Source of the DNA: an uncultured Acidobacteriota bacterium
GTDB lineage: Bacteria; Acidobacteriota; UBA6911; RPQK01; JAJDTT01
NCBI GenBank assembly: GCA_951812665.1
Contig: CATOST010000026.1
Location: 58,501-122,500 of the forward strand
Reading direction: 5' to 3'
Length of the DNA stretch: 64,000 nucleotides
The notes under the pieces are model-generated. The model was not told the origin of the DNA, searched no databases, and saw nothing but the letters and a program-made list of their open reading frames with translations. This document shows positions 1 through 8,367 of this stretch, in pieces (position 1 is the first letter of the stretch; each line of letters starts with the position of its first letter). A program made the position numbers and the translations under genes.

Positions 1-16
1 CTTTCACCACGGACTG
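1..16 (+). repeat. Right end of a foldback repeat element (clipped by window edge)
   Basis: The first 16 bases end in CCACGGACTG, the right terminus of the 158-bp repeat found complete at 14873-15030, 28459-28616, 34882-35039 and 53977-54136. The 4 bases after it, TTAA (17-20), fit the YTNR-like target sites of the other copies. It overlaps the 3' end of the acyl-CoA synthetase gene, which reads into it. Confidence 0.8.
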
Positions 17-1449
17 TTAAGGACTGACTTGGTGACCTTTCCCATGGCGTTTCGAGGCAGGGAATCGACGACGACGAACAGTCGGGGACATTTGAAGAGA
101 GCCAGGGCGGATCGGCAATGAGCCGCCAAGTCCTCCTCGCTGGCCGTCCCATCGGTCACCACAAACGCTGCCACCTTTTCTCCCAGATCCGGGTCGGGAA
201 GTCCGACCACCGCCACTTCGCGGATTCCCGGATGACGCTCCAGGACGTCCTCCACCTCCCGGGACCCGATGCGATAACCACCCGATTTGATCAGGTCCAC
301 GCTCAGCCGGCCCACCAGGTGGTAGTAACCGTTTTCGTCACGGAACCCGGCGTCTCCCGTGCGCAGCCAATCCCCCAGAAAAGCCTTGGATGTCGCCTCC
401 GGATCTTTCCAGTAGCCGCCAAACACGTTGGGGCCGCGCACGCAGACTTCCCCGATCCGCTTGTCTTCCCGGATCTCCCTCATCTGGTCGTCGATCAGGC
501 GGAGTTGGACCGAGGGCAGGGGAAATCCGACCGATCCGGGGAGACGCCCATGGAAGGGGTTGGACGTGTTCATGATGGTCTCCGTCATTCCGTACCGTTC
601 CAAAATGGTCTGTCCGGTCATTTCGCGGCACTTCCGGTGCAGTTCCACCGACATGGGAGCGGATCCGCTGATGGCCAGGCGTAGAGTGTCGAAGTTGTGG
701 ACCCGCGGATCGAAGGCGGACACCATTCGGTGGTACATGGTGGGCACACCCATGAACAGCGTGCAGCGCCTTTGGGTCAGCAAATCCAGGACGTGAGTGG
801 GATCGAACTTCCGGGTGAGGATCGCTTGGCACCCTGTCATGGCCCACCCATGAAGCGCCACGACCAGTCCGTGCACGTGGAACAGCGGTAGCGTCAAAAG
901 GAGTCGGTCCGCCCGGGACCATTGCCAGACCTGAATCAGATCCTCCAGGTTGCTCCGGATGTTTCGGTGAGTCAGGAGAACTCCCTTGGGGCGCGCGGTG
1001 GTCCCCGAGGTGAAGCAGAGCAGGGCCGGGGCCTCCGGATCCTCCGCTTCCGGGAAGCCGCCCTCTTGTTGCTGCAGAGTGTCCCAGAACTCTTCCTTCA
1101 AGAGTTGCATTCCCACCCGACCGGGGTAGGGTTTGGAACCAACGAGCCCTGAAATCTCGGCCCGGCCCGCCACGTATTCCAATTCCTGCGACGTGGCCGC
1201 GGAAGTCACCGGGACCGTCACCACGCCCAGCAGGTGGTTGCCCAGGAGCGCCACGACCAGCTCCGGAGAGTTCGGCAGATGCAGGGCGATCCGGTCGCCG
1301 GCCCGAATTCCTCTCCGGTGGAGGGTGGCGGCATAACGCTCGGTCCACTGTGCCAATTGGAGGCCGGAATAGGTCCAGGGGGAGACCTCGGGAGAGGGGA
1401 TGAACTCCAATCGCGTTTCGGAGGTCTCGTCCACCGACAAATATCGCAT
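4..1449 (-). CDS. MatB-like malonyl/methylmalonyl-CoA synthetase (ANL superfamily)
   Basis: This is a 481-residue cytoplasmic acyl-CoA synthetase that would activate a short carboxylate, probably malonate or methylmalonate, with ATP and CoA. The adenylate-binding P-loop FTSGTTARPKG lies near residue 150, ERYGMTET near 290, the hinge GDWLRTGD near 365 and the C-terminal lysine in NAMGKVTKS. The string ERYGMTETIMNTSNP closely resembles the MatB/ACSF3 subgroup, which is why I favour malonyl-type substrates over long-chain fatty acids. The last residues, NSPW and the stop, are encoded by the end of a repeat element, so the native C-terminus has been replaced. It is divergent from the downstream carboxypeptidase gene, with about 180 bp between them. 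The substrate is inferred from motif resemblance only. Confidence 0.85.
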   Translation of the reverse strand: MRYLSVDETSETRLEFIPSPEVSPWTYSGLQLAQWTERYAATLHRRGIRAGDRIALHLPNSPELVVALLGNHLLGVVTVPVTSAATSQELEYVAGRAEISGLVGSKPYPGRVGMQLLKEEFWDTLQQQEGGFPEAEDPEAPALLCFTSGTTARPKGVLLTHRNIRSNLEDLIQVWQWSRADRLLLTLPLFHVHGLVVALHGWAMTGCQAILTRKFDPTHVLDLLTQRRCTLFMGVPTMYHRMVSAFDPRVHNFDTLRLAISGSAPMSVELHRKCREMTGQTILERYGMTETIMNTSNPFHGRLPGSVGFPLPSVQLRLIDDQMREIREDKRIGEVCVRGPNVFGGYWKDPEATSKAFLGDWLRTGDAGFRDENGYYHLVGRLSVDLIKSGGYRIGSREVEDVLERHPGIREVAVVGLPDPDLGEKVAAFVVTDGTASEEDLAAHCRSALALFKCPRLFVVVDSLPRNAMGKVTKSVLNSPW

Positions 1450-1593
1450 TGATTCATTCCGTCAGAGTCTGTGCCCGATGGGTTTCGATAATAGACTCCG
1501 AAGCCTCTGAGGATAAGTTTTTTTCGCCGGATGGCCGCCGATTCGGACGAAAAAATGCGGGCCAGGGGCAGGGAACCGGCAGACTGCCGCGGG

Positions 1594-1623
1594 TTGCCAC
1601 GAAGACTGTGACGGACGTACTCT
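1594..1623 (+). promoter_or_regulatory. Candidate sigma70-type promoter of the PBP4 gene
   Basis: TTGCCA (1594-1599) and TACTCT (1618-1623) are 18 bp apart. The GTG start of the next gene begins only 7 nt after the -10-like box, so the message would be leaderless. No Shine-Dalgarno sequence is visible there. Confidence 0.4.
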
Positions 1624-1630
1624 CTGCCCT

Positions 1631-3187
1631 GTGCCCAAGGACCGGTTTATCATCCTGGTGCGCACGCTCTGTGGATTGCTCTTCCTCAGCTGTCCGCAGG
1701 CCTATGGCGGCGCGGCTTCGGGCTCGCAGATCGGTTCTCCCGCCACTGAAGGATCTGAGAATCCGCGCCTGGAGGATCGACTTGGACAGGTTCTGTCGGC
1801 TCCCGTCCTGGTTCGGTCCTCCTGGGGAATCCAGGTTCAGTCCCTGGACACGGGGAAGATTCTGTTTGCCGAGAATCCCCACAAGCGTCTGATACCCGCC
1901 TCGAATCTGAAGCTGCTGACCGCGGTCGCGGCCATCGAAGACCTGGGGCTGGACTTCCGGTTCACAACTCGGGTCCTGACCGATGGCCGTATCGAGGACG
2001 GGACCTTGGAGGGAAACCTCATCATTGAGGGAGGCGGAGACCCGACCCTTGGCGCACGCTTCAATAGCCCCGATCTCGAGAAGCTGGAGGAGGGGGATCC
2101 TCTCGCCGTGTTCCGGCAGTGGCGGGCGAGCCTACGGCATCTGGGAATTCAACGAATCCGGGGAAGGCTGTTGGCGGACGACAGCCTGCTGGAGACGGAA
2201 GGCCCCGGCCGGGGGTGGTCGTGGGACGATCTGGTTTACGGCTACGGAGCCTCCCCCAGCGGCCTTCAGTTCAACGAGGGCGTCGCCCTGGTCCAAGTTT
2301 CGCCAACTCACCTGGGGGCCCTTGCCCACCTCCTGTGGCGACCGGGAACACCACTGATCCGCTGGAGAAACCAGATCCGGACCGGTCCGTATCAAGAACT
2401 GGAGCTGAAGTGGACCAGTCTGGAAGCGGAGGTCATTTTGGAGGGTGGGGTGGAACCCTCTCAGGAGCCGGTCTGGCTCAGCGTCGCGGTCCGGGATCCG
2501 GGCGCTTACTTGATCAACACCTTTGCCGAGTTGCTGAGCTCCAGCGACCTGGAAGTGATGGGTGTCCGGGAGGGCGGGAATGGCCACGCGGTTCCGGGTG
2601 AATCCAGGACGGAGCTCTTTTCTCATGACTCTCCGCCCCTTGCCCAAGTTCTGCGTGTCTTCCTGAAAATCAGCCAAAATCTCTATGGAGAAACGCTCCT
2701 GCGGATGTTGGACCCGGCCCCGAGAGGAAAGCGAGTCCAAGAGGGCCTCACCCGGATGGAGTCGGTCCTCACCCATCGCGTCGGTCTGGAGGCGGACAGC
2801 TTCCTGCTGGCGGACGGTTCCGGCCTCTCTCGTCACAACTTGATCTCAGCCGGCGCCCTGATGAAACTCCTGGAACATGTGCACAGGCAATCCTATGGGC
2901 CGGCCTTTCGGCAATGGCTGCCGGCGGCGGGAGTCGACGGCACTCTCCGCCGGCGTCTGAAGGCCCCCGGTCTGAAGGGCCGGGTCCAGGCCAAGTCCGG
3001 GTCCATGGAGGGAGTCCGGGGGCTATCCGGGTTTCTCGAGACGGTTCATGGCGAAACCCTGGCCTTTGTCATGTTGGCCAATCATCTCAGGGGTGACGAG
3101 GCGGAACTGGAATCACTCCAGGAAGAGTTCCTCCAGGTGTTGGCCGACGCGCCCAGGACCGGTCCGTCTCCTTCGTCTTCCCAGTGA
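1631..3187 (+). CDS. dacB: D-alanyl-D-alanine carboxypeptidase/endopeptidase, PBP4 type
   Basis: This is a penicillin-binding protein of the S13 peptidase family, 518 residues, acting on periplasmic peptidoglycan cross-links. It has an N-terminal signal peptide (hydrophobic residues about 7-25). The three active-site motifs of serine penicillin-recognising enzymes are present: SNLK at 91-94 (catalytic Ser91, Lys94), the DGSGLSRHN box near 400, and KSG in AKSGSMEG near 455. The GTG start is chosen because it places the signal peptide at the N-terminus and lies just after a promoter-like sequence. It converges on rarA with about 75 bp between stops. Length and motif order are normal for the family. 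Confidence 0.9.
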   Translation: MPKDRFIILVRTLCGLLFLSCPQAYGGAASGSQIGSPATEGSENPRLEDRLGQVLSAPVLVRSSWGIQVQSLDTGKILFAENPHKRLIPASNLKLLTAVAAIEDLGLDFRFTTRVLTDGRIEDGTLEGNLIIEGGGDPTLGARFNSPDLEKLEEGDPLAVFRQWRASLRHLGIQRIRGRLLADDSLLETEGPGRGWSWDDLVYGYGASPSGLQFNEGVALVQVSPTHLGALAHLLWRPGTPLIRWRNQIRTGPYQELELKWTSLEAEVILEGGVEPSQEPVWLSVAVRDPGAYLINTFAELLSSSDLEVMGVREGGNGHAVPGESRTELFSHDSPPLAQVLRVFLKISQNLYGETLLRMLDPAPRGKRVQEGLTRMESVLTHRVGLEADSFLLADGSGLSRHNLISAGALMKLLEHVHRQSYGPAFRQWLPAAGVDGTLRRRLKAPGLKGRVQAKSGSMEGVRGLSGFLETVHGETLAFVMLANHLRGDEAELESLQEEFLQVLADAPRTGPSPSSSQ

Positions 3188-3261
3188 TTCAGCCGAAAGA
3201 AGCCGTGACGGTCGATCGAAATCGGCAGCCGGGAAATCGGACATTCAGAGCGGCATATTCG

Positions 3262-4608
3262 CTATTTGCGACTGCGTTTCTTCACCTGCTTGAGGAAATC
3301 CAACCGGTCCTGAATCTCGCGTTCGAAGCCCTCGGCACTCGGTTCATAGTAGCGGCGCCCTGCCAGATTGGACGGCAAGCAGTCCATGTCGGCCACTCGG
3401 TCCGGTTCGCTATGGGCGTAACGATAGTTTCGTCCGTAACCGAGTTCCTTCATCAGGCTGGTGGGAGCGTTCCTCAGGTGCAGAGGGACGGGTTGGTTGC
3501 GGGTGCTTTTGACGTCCTTCTCGACCCGCGAGTAGGCCGCGTAGATCCGGTTCGACTTGGGCGCCTGCGCCAGGTAGACGGCCAACTGAGCCAACGCCAG
3601 CTTTCCCTCGGGAAGGCCGATGAAACGAACGGCCTGCATGGCGTCGATGGCACGCCCGAGCGCGTCCGGATCGGCCACACCGATGTCCTCGGAGGCAAAA
3701 CGGACCATCCGTCGGGCAATGTAGAGGGGATCTTCCCCCGCTTCCAACATCCTTCCCATCCAGTACAGGGACGCGTCGGGGTCGCTGTTGCGCAGGGACT
3801 TGTGAAGAGCCGAAATCAGATTGTAGTGCTCCTCGCCGGACTTGTCGTAACGGAGAGTTCGAGTCTGCAGCGCTTCCCGCACAATGTTACGTGTGATGAC
3901 CGCATCGCCGGTTTGGGACCGGCGAACCAATTGAGCCGCGAGTTCCAGCGAATTCAGCGCGATCCGTGCATCCCCATCGGCGAACCCGGCGATCGTCTCA
4001 AGGCAACCCTCCTCCACCCGCAGCTTCCAGCGACCCAACCCCCTTTCCTCCTGGAGCGCCCGCAGCATCAAGGTCAGCAGGTGCGATTCTTCCAGAGCCT
4101 CGAGCACCAGGACCCGGCTGCGGGAGAGCAGGGGAGGGATGACCTCGAAGGAAGGATTCTCAGTGGTGGCGCCCACCAGAATCAGAGTTCCGTTCTCGAC
4201 ATGGGGAAGGAAAGCATCCTGTTGTGCCTTGTTGAAGCGATGAATCTCGTCTACGAACAGCACGGTCCGGCGTTGTCGGAGGCGCCACTCGGTGCGTGCT
4301 TCCTGCACTATCCGTTTGACTTCCTTGACCCCCGCCAGCACCGCGCTGATGGCGATGAAATGACAGTTCCCCTTATGAGCCATCAGGTGCGCCAAGGTCG
4401 TCTTGCCCACTCCCGGCGGGCCCCAGAGCAGCAGAGATGGAATCTCACCGGAAGCCGCTATTTCCCGAAGGATTCTTCCAGGACCCAGAAGATGTTCCTG
4501 ACCGACGACCTGATCCAAGGCGAGGGGACGCATTCTATCGGCGAGGGGCGCCTGCGGACCCTGCTCTTCCGCCATGGAGCCGATGCCGGGGAACAGGCTC
4601 CTATTCAT
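3262..4608 (-). CDS. rarA: Replication-associated recombination protein A, AAA+ ATPase
   Basis: RarA/MgsA is a clamp-loader-like AAA+ ATPase acting at stalled replication forks. Walker A GPPGVGKTT is at about residues 63-71 and the Walker B-type DEIH at 120-123, followed by the sensor string GATTENPSFE. The C-terminal MgsA region carries the YGRNYRYAHSEPD segment typical of the family. I start the protein at the ATG at 4608 (448 residues, matching the usual length), preceded by GGGAG at a good distance. An earlier in-frame start at 4656 would bury it further in the upstream gene. The start overlaps the RNA methyltransferase stop by 8 bp, so the two are probably co-transcribed. Confidence 0.92.
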   Translation of the reverse strand: MNRSLFPGIGSMAEEQGPQAPLADRMRPLALDQVVGQEHLLGPGRILREIAASGEIPSLLLWGPPGVGKTTLAHLMAHKGNCHFIAISAVLAGVKEVKRIVQEARTEWRLRQRRTVLFVDEIHRFNKAQQDAFLPHVENGTLILVGATTENPSFEVIPPLLSRSRVLVLEALEESHLLTLMLRALQEERGLGRWKLRVEEGCLETIAGFADGDARIALNSLELAAQLVRRSQTGDAVITRNIVREALQTRTLRYDKSGEEHYNLISALHKSLRNSDPDASLYWMGRMLEAGEDPLYIARRMVRFASEDIGVADPDALGRAIDAMQAVRFIGLPEGKLALAQLAVYLAQAPKSNRIYAAYSRVEKDVKSTRNQPVPLHLRNAPTSLMKELGYGRNYRYAHSEPDRVADMDCLPSNLAGRRYYEPSAEGFEREIQDRLDFLKQVKKRSRK

Positions 4609-5374
4609 GCCCTTGCTCCCGCCGAAAGACCTCGTACAGGGCGAGCGACCCGGCAACGGCCGCGTTGAGGCTCCCCTCGGCGAATCCCATGGGAATACGC
4701 AATCGATGGTCCGCTTCTTCCAGGATTCGGCTCGGAAGCCCGTTGCCTTCGTTCCCGACGAGCACCGCCAACGGAGGACGGAATCTGGCCTGGAAGAGGG
4801 AGGTTCCGCCCAGATGCGTGGTGGCCCACAACCGGTAACCTCTCGATCTCAGAGACGTCCACGGAATCCTCTCCAGCAACGGTAGGCGCAGGGCCGCTCC
4901 CACCGACGCCCGAACCGTCTTGGAACCGTAGCAGGAGGCGCAACCCGGAGAAGTCACCAGTGTGAACTGGCCCGTCGATTCGGCCGTTCTGAGCAGCGTT
5001 CCAAGATTTCCCGGGTCCTGGATCTCGTGGGCGTAGAGGATATGAGGACCCAGATCGAACCAATTCCATTTCCGCTTCGGAAAGAATGCGGCAACTCCCT
5101 GGGGATTCTGCACACTGGAGAGCGATTTGAACAAAGGCTTGGAAAGCTGGAGACTCTGGCGGCTCCGTCGCCGCAACTGGGAGAGTCGGGCATCGCCGTC
5201 CTGAGAGTAGAGAAGAATCTCTATTTCGAGTGTCCTGGAGAGATCAGACACCTGTTTCCACCCCTCCACCATGACCCAGGGGCAATCGGAAGAGGCGCAA
5301 CCGGCCGCCAGCAGACGCAGTCGTTGAAAGCGTTTGTTCGACCGGCTTCGGATCACCTCCGGAGAAGCGGACAC
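4601..5374 (-). CDS. SpoU/TrmH-family RNA 2'-O-methyltransferase
   Basis: This is a SPOUT-class, SAM-dependent 2'-O-ribose methyltransferase of 257 residues. A substrate-binding N-terminal region (about 1-95) precedes the knotted SpoU domain, with the three family motifs: DPGNLGTLLRTA, GNEGNGL, and IPM followed by SLNAAVAGSLALYE. The architecture resembles YsgA/RlmB-type rRNA methylases, but the exact nucleotide cannot be told. The GTG start is 8 nt after a minus-strand TAGAAT box (5383-5388), with no Shine-Dalgarno sequence, so a leaderless message is possible. It is upstream of and overlaps rarA. Confidence 0.88.
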   Translation of the reverse strand: MSASPEVIRSRSNKRFQRLRLLAAGCASSDCPWVMVEGWKQVSDLSRTLEIEILLYSQDGDARLSQLRRRSRQSLQLSKPLFKSLSSVQNPQGVAAFFPKRKWNWFDLGPHILYAHEIQDPGNLGTLLRTAESTGQFTLVTSPGCASCYGSKTVRASVGAALRLPLLERIPWTSLRSRGYRLWATTHLGGTSLFQARFRPPLAVLVGNEGNGLPSRILEEADHRLRIPMGFAEGSLNAAVAGSLALYEVFRREQGHE

Positions 5375-5429
5375 CTAATGGTATTCTACCAGCCCGCGAT
5401 GAAGGCCGTCCCCGCCCCAACCAGCCGGA

Positions 5430-6113
5430 ATGGAACGGGAGCAGATGGAGAACGCTGAGAGAGGTTGGAGACGAAGGCTGGCTGTCGATCTGCATCGGCC
5501 CGACCCGGGCGTCCTCGAGGCGGCGTCCCGGGCGCTCGATCGAGGGGAAGTCCTGCTCTATCCCACGGATACCGTATACGGATTCGGGTGCCATGGCTTT
5601 TGCGAGCCCGCCCTCGTGAGGATTCTGCAACTGAAGCGGCGGGCTGCGGACAAGGGTCTGTTGCTCCTGATTCCGGATCTGAAATCAGCCGGAAAACTGT
5701 CCCCGCGGTTACCTCGGCAGTTCCACCGGCTGGCGGCCCGGCTTTGGCCTGGGCCTGTCACCTTCCTGGTTCCGGCGGCGCCTTCGCTCCCGGCGGCCAT
5801 CACCGGAAACCAGGGCAAGGTCGGGTTGCGGTGCCCCAGCCTGCCTTTTCTCCGACTCTGGCTGGAACGCTTCGCCGCTCCCATCGTCTCCACCAGCGCC
5901 AATCTGGCGGGGCAGCCGGCTCCGGAATCCAGGTCACGGATGGAAGACCTCTTCGGCCGGAAAGTCGACCTTTTTTTGGACGCGGGACCGCTTCCCGGAT
6001 CGGTGCCTTCCACAGTCTTGGATCTATGCGGGAAGCCGCCCCGGATCGTCAGGAAGGGCGCGATGGACGAAGAGATCCTCCGCTTGCTGGCAGGGGGACT
6101 CGATTCCGCGTAA
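5430..6113 (+). CDS. tsaC: L-threonylcarbamoyladenylate synthase (Sua5/YwlC/TsaC)
   Basis: It makes threonylcarbamoyl-AMP from threonine, bicarbonate and ATP, the first step of t6A37 tRNA modification. The 227-residue protein is the single YrdC domain. Conserved signatures are LYPTDTVYGFG (about 43-53), the KRR...K nucleotide-binding lysines near 70-76, WPGPVTFLV near 110 and VSTSANLAG near 155. A C-terminal Sua5 domain is absent, so it is the short TsaC form. The partner gene tsaB is also in the window, at 21758. The start could instead be the ATG at 5445, which has a close GGGAG. It is divergent from the RNA methyltransferase. Confidence 0.9.
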   Translation: MEREQMENAERGWRRRLAVDLHRPDPGVLEAASRALDRGEVLLYPTDTVYGFGCHGFCEPALVRILQLKRRAADKGLLLLIPDLKSAGKLSPRLPRQFHRLAARLWPGPVTFLVPAAPSLPAAITGNQGKVGLRCPSLPFLRLWLERFAAPIVSTSANLAGQPAPESRSRMEDLFGRKVDLFLDAGPLPGSVPSTVLDLCGKPPRIVRKGAMDEEILRLLAGGLDSA

Positions 6114-6163
6114 CCGGTACCTTCGATCCGTATGCGGCGTGGGGAGCGGCCGGATGTTTCCGG

Positions 6164-7021
6164 TTAGCCGGCGGCAACCTGGGCTGGAGCTTGCTTTTTT
6201 CTTGCCCGCTCCAGGATCTTCCGAACGAAACGTTGTTTGCGGTTTCGCTCATGCACGCCCTTGCGGATGGCGATCAGTTCACCGACGACGCTGATTGCGA
6301 TCTCTTCCGGAGTCTCGGATCCGATGGCCAGTCCAATGGGAGCATAGAGGTTCTCGAACAGATCGGGCGGATATCCTTGTTGTAGAAGGTAATCGACGAT
6401 CAGTTGGATCTTGCGGCGACTGCCCACCAGTCCCACGTATCGGGCCTCGGTCTGAATCGCCTGTTCCAGTGCGGCGTGGTCATGGCTGTGACCCCGGGTG
6501 ATGACCAGGATGAAGGTGTTGACCGTCACCGATGTCTGGGAGAGACCCGTCCGGAAGGAGTCTACGATCACTTCCCGGGCGCGGGGAAATCGCTGGCGAT
6601 TGGCGAAGGCCTCCCGGTCATCCAGGACGACGACCTGAAAATCGACCTTGTCGGCAGCCGCGGCGATGGCCTGTCCCAGGTGTCCGGCTCCCATCAGAAT
6701 CAACGTGGGCTCGGGAATCACGGGCTCGATGAAGATCTCCACGGTACCGCCGCAGACCAGGCCCTCGTTTTCCGTATCTTCCTGGGTCAATTTGTATTTG
6801 ACCAGTGCGGCCCGGCCCGACTCCATGACTTGGTTCGCATGGCGCCAGACTTCGGCTTCGACACAGCCGCCGCCGACGGTGCCCACAAAGCTTCCATCCT
6901 GGCGGACCAGCATCTTGGCGTGGTCTTTCCGGGGAGTGCTCCCAATTCGCCGGACGATGGTGGCCACTGCGCCCGAACGTCCTTCGCGCCGGAGCCGGAC
7001 AATCTCCTCGTAGACATCCAT
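6164..7021 (-). CDS. XdhC/CoxI-family protein
   Basis: This 285-residue protein belongs to the XdhC/CoxI family, which matures and inserts molybdenum cofactor into xanthine-dehydrogenase-type enzymes. The N-terminal XdhC_CoxI domain has ATIVRRIGSTPR and the GGGCVEAEVW motif with its Cys. The C-terminal Rossmann domain has LMGAGHLGQA and the YVGLVGSRRK string. I take the ATG at 7021, giving the usual MDVYEEI N-terminus; a TTG at 7057 would add 12 residues. No molybdenum hydroxylase subunits lie nearby. Its only neighbours are the divergent C1 cluster and the convergent tsaC, so its client enzyme is unknown here. Confidence 0.85.
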   Translation of the reverse strand: MDVYEEIVRLRREGRSGAVATIVRRIGSTPRKDHAKMLVRQDGSFVGTVGGGCVEAEVWRHANQVMESGRAALVKYKLTQEDTENEGLVCGGTVEIFIEPVIPEPTLILMGAGHLGQAIAAAADKVDFQVVVLDDREAFANRQRFPRAREVIVDSFRTGLSQTSVTVNTFILVITRGHSHDHAALEQAIQTEARYVGLVGSRRKIQLIVDYLLQQGYPPDLFENLYAPIGLAIGSETPEEIAISVVGELIAIRKGVHERNRKQRFVRKILERARKKQAPAQVAAG

Positions 7022-7300
7022 GACCACATTTTGCGGAAGTGGCTCTGACCAAGTCAAGAAAGGTGTATCGGAGCCGGTGAAAGGGCCGGCCAGCGCCAGC
7101 TACATGGCCGGGGGTACCCGGCGCCGGCGGGCTTTACAGGGTGTCCGCGCTGGTGTAGCCTGACTTGTCCGTGGGACGGAGAAGGTCACCTCCGCCCCCG
7201 ACGAAATGGCCGCCGAGACCGACGTGGCAGGGGGAGACGTCCCGTAGATCCGGTTCCGACGGTAGTTCAGGCTGGATCGCCTCTCGTGGGAGCCCAAATC

Positions 7301-7678
7301 GTGGCCAATATCAGAGTCCTCTACTGGAAAGAGATCCCCGTCCAGGTCCAGGTTGAATCGGGTGGCGATCGTTTTTCGGAACCGCTGGACCACCGGTTCC
7401 AGGAAGCGGTGGACGCCGTCGCCATGTTCGAAGGGAGCATGGGGAGCGATGCCTATTTGGAGGGTTGGGAGTGGGTGGATCAGGGTCAGGACTCGGGAGA
7501 TCCACGCCGGCTCGCCCAGGCTTGGGCGGGTCGATTCAATCATGGACTTCCTGAAGACTTGGCGGCCCGGATTTGCCGGCTCCACCGTGCCGGTCAGCGG
7601 GATCAGCGGCCCGGCGCGCTTGAGCGCTGGATCGGTGACGATCCGGCCCCTTCAACATCCGGGAGCAATTCGCCATGA
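7301..7678 (+). CDS. Small PF13769-like ('virulence factor') protein of the C1 cluster
   Basis: This is a 125-residue protein whose first 75 residues resemble the small family named 'virulence factor' in Pfam. Visible signatures are VLYWKEIPVQV, then RFQEAVDAVAM and a GSDAYLEGW segment. The name is historical; I know of no established biochemical role. I prefer the GTG at 7301, preceded by GGGAG, over an in-frame GTG at 7286. The stop overlaps the next ATG (ATGA), so it is translationally coupled to the following gene and begins the corrinoid cluster. The last 40 residues are Pro/Arg-rich and less family-like. Confidence 0.65.
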   Translation: MANIRVLYWKEIPVQVQVESGGDRFSEPLDHRFQEAVDAVAMFEGSMGSDAYLEGWEWVDQGQDSGDPRRLAQAWAGRFNHGLPEDLAARICRLHRAGQRDQRPGALERWIGDDPAPSTSGSNSP

Positions 7679-8349
7679 AGGGTAGGGAAGGTCAGCTTTC
7701 CCAGGTGGAGGAGATGATCGAGCGCTACGGGCGCTGCATCGAACTGGTTTCCATGGACCCGCATTTCCACGACATCACTATCGGTCTCTACGAGAAAGAC
7801 GGCCTTTTGACCGTCTGGACCTACAGCCAGAAGGCGGGGGTCGAGGACCGGATCGAGAGAATTCGAGACCAACTCTGCAATTTGGGCGGCTTGGTTGCGG
7901 TGGAGGGTAGCAGGAACCAGGTTCGATTTCCCTGTGGAGTACTTCATTCGAGACCGCTCAAGTTTCTGATGCCGCAGGCGGTGGAAAAGGATCCGAAGTT
8001 TTCTCATCCCACGGGAGAGATGGTGCTTCGGGATACCCGCAGTCCCTTGACTTTGAAGCTCACGCCTCACCATTCCGAGAATCGTTGGGTCTACCAGGTT
8101 TCGGCTCTAGGCGAGGCGCGGACCGCTCCTTTTCGCCTGCGTGCCATTACCATGGGCTTTCGAAAGTACGGCGAGATGGAGCAGGCGGGAAACTTCGGTG
8201 TCTCCTTCAATTGTGGACACCGTCATGAGCCGTTGGTCCGGCTCCTGTTCCCCTTCTCCCGCAACATCAGCGCCGTGGAGAACATGTTGGAGAGTTCGGC
8301 CCAAAGAGGTCAGCTTACCACCGGAACCGCGGGCTTCAGCCCTCTCTGA
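7675..8349 (+). CDS. Conserved-looking protein of unknown function in the C1 cluster
   Basis: I do not recognise this 224-residue soluble protein. It has no signal peptide or membrane segment. Visible features are an acidic/aromatic N-terminal half and two Cys-containing stretches, LCNLGG (about 68) and RFPCGVLH (about 87). A late FNCGHRHEPLVRLLFPFSRN segment contains Cys and two His that could bind a metal. It overlaps the upstream gene by 4 bp and ends 18 bp before the methyltransferase, so it is embedded in the operon and probably serves the same methyl-transfer process. Its function is not assignable from sequence alone. Confidence 0.7.
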   Translation: MKGREGQLSQVEEMIERYGRCIELVSMDPHFHDITIGLYEKDGLLTVWTYSQKAGVEDRIERIRDQLCNLGGLVAVEGSRNQVRFPCGVLHSRPLKFLMPQAVEKDPKFSHPTGEMVLRDTRSPLTLKLTPHHSENRWVYQVSALGEARTAPFRLRAITMGFRKYGEMEQAGNFGVSFNCGHRHEPLVRLLFPFSRNISAVENMLESSAQRGQLTTGTAGFSPL

Positions 8350-8367
8350 TCCCAAGGAGCAGATGCG

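Noticed and set aside
7022..7300. Possible cobalamin riboswitch ahead of the corrinoid cluster
   Set aside because: The region is GC-rich with several hairpins, but I could not find a convincing B12-box sequence, so no riboswitch is called.
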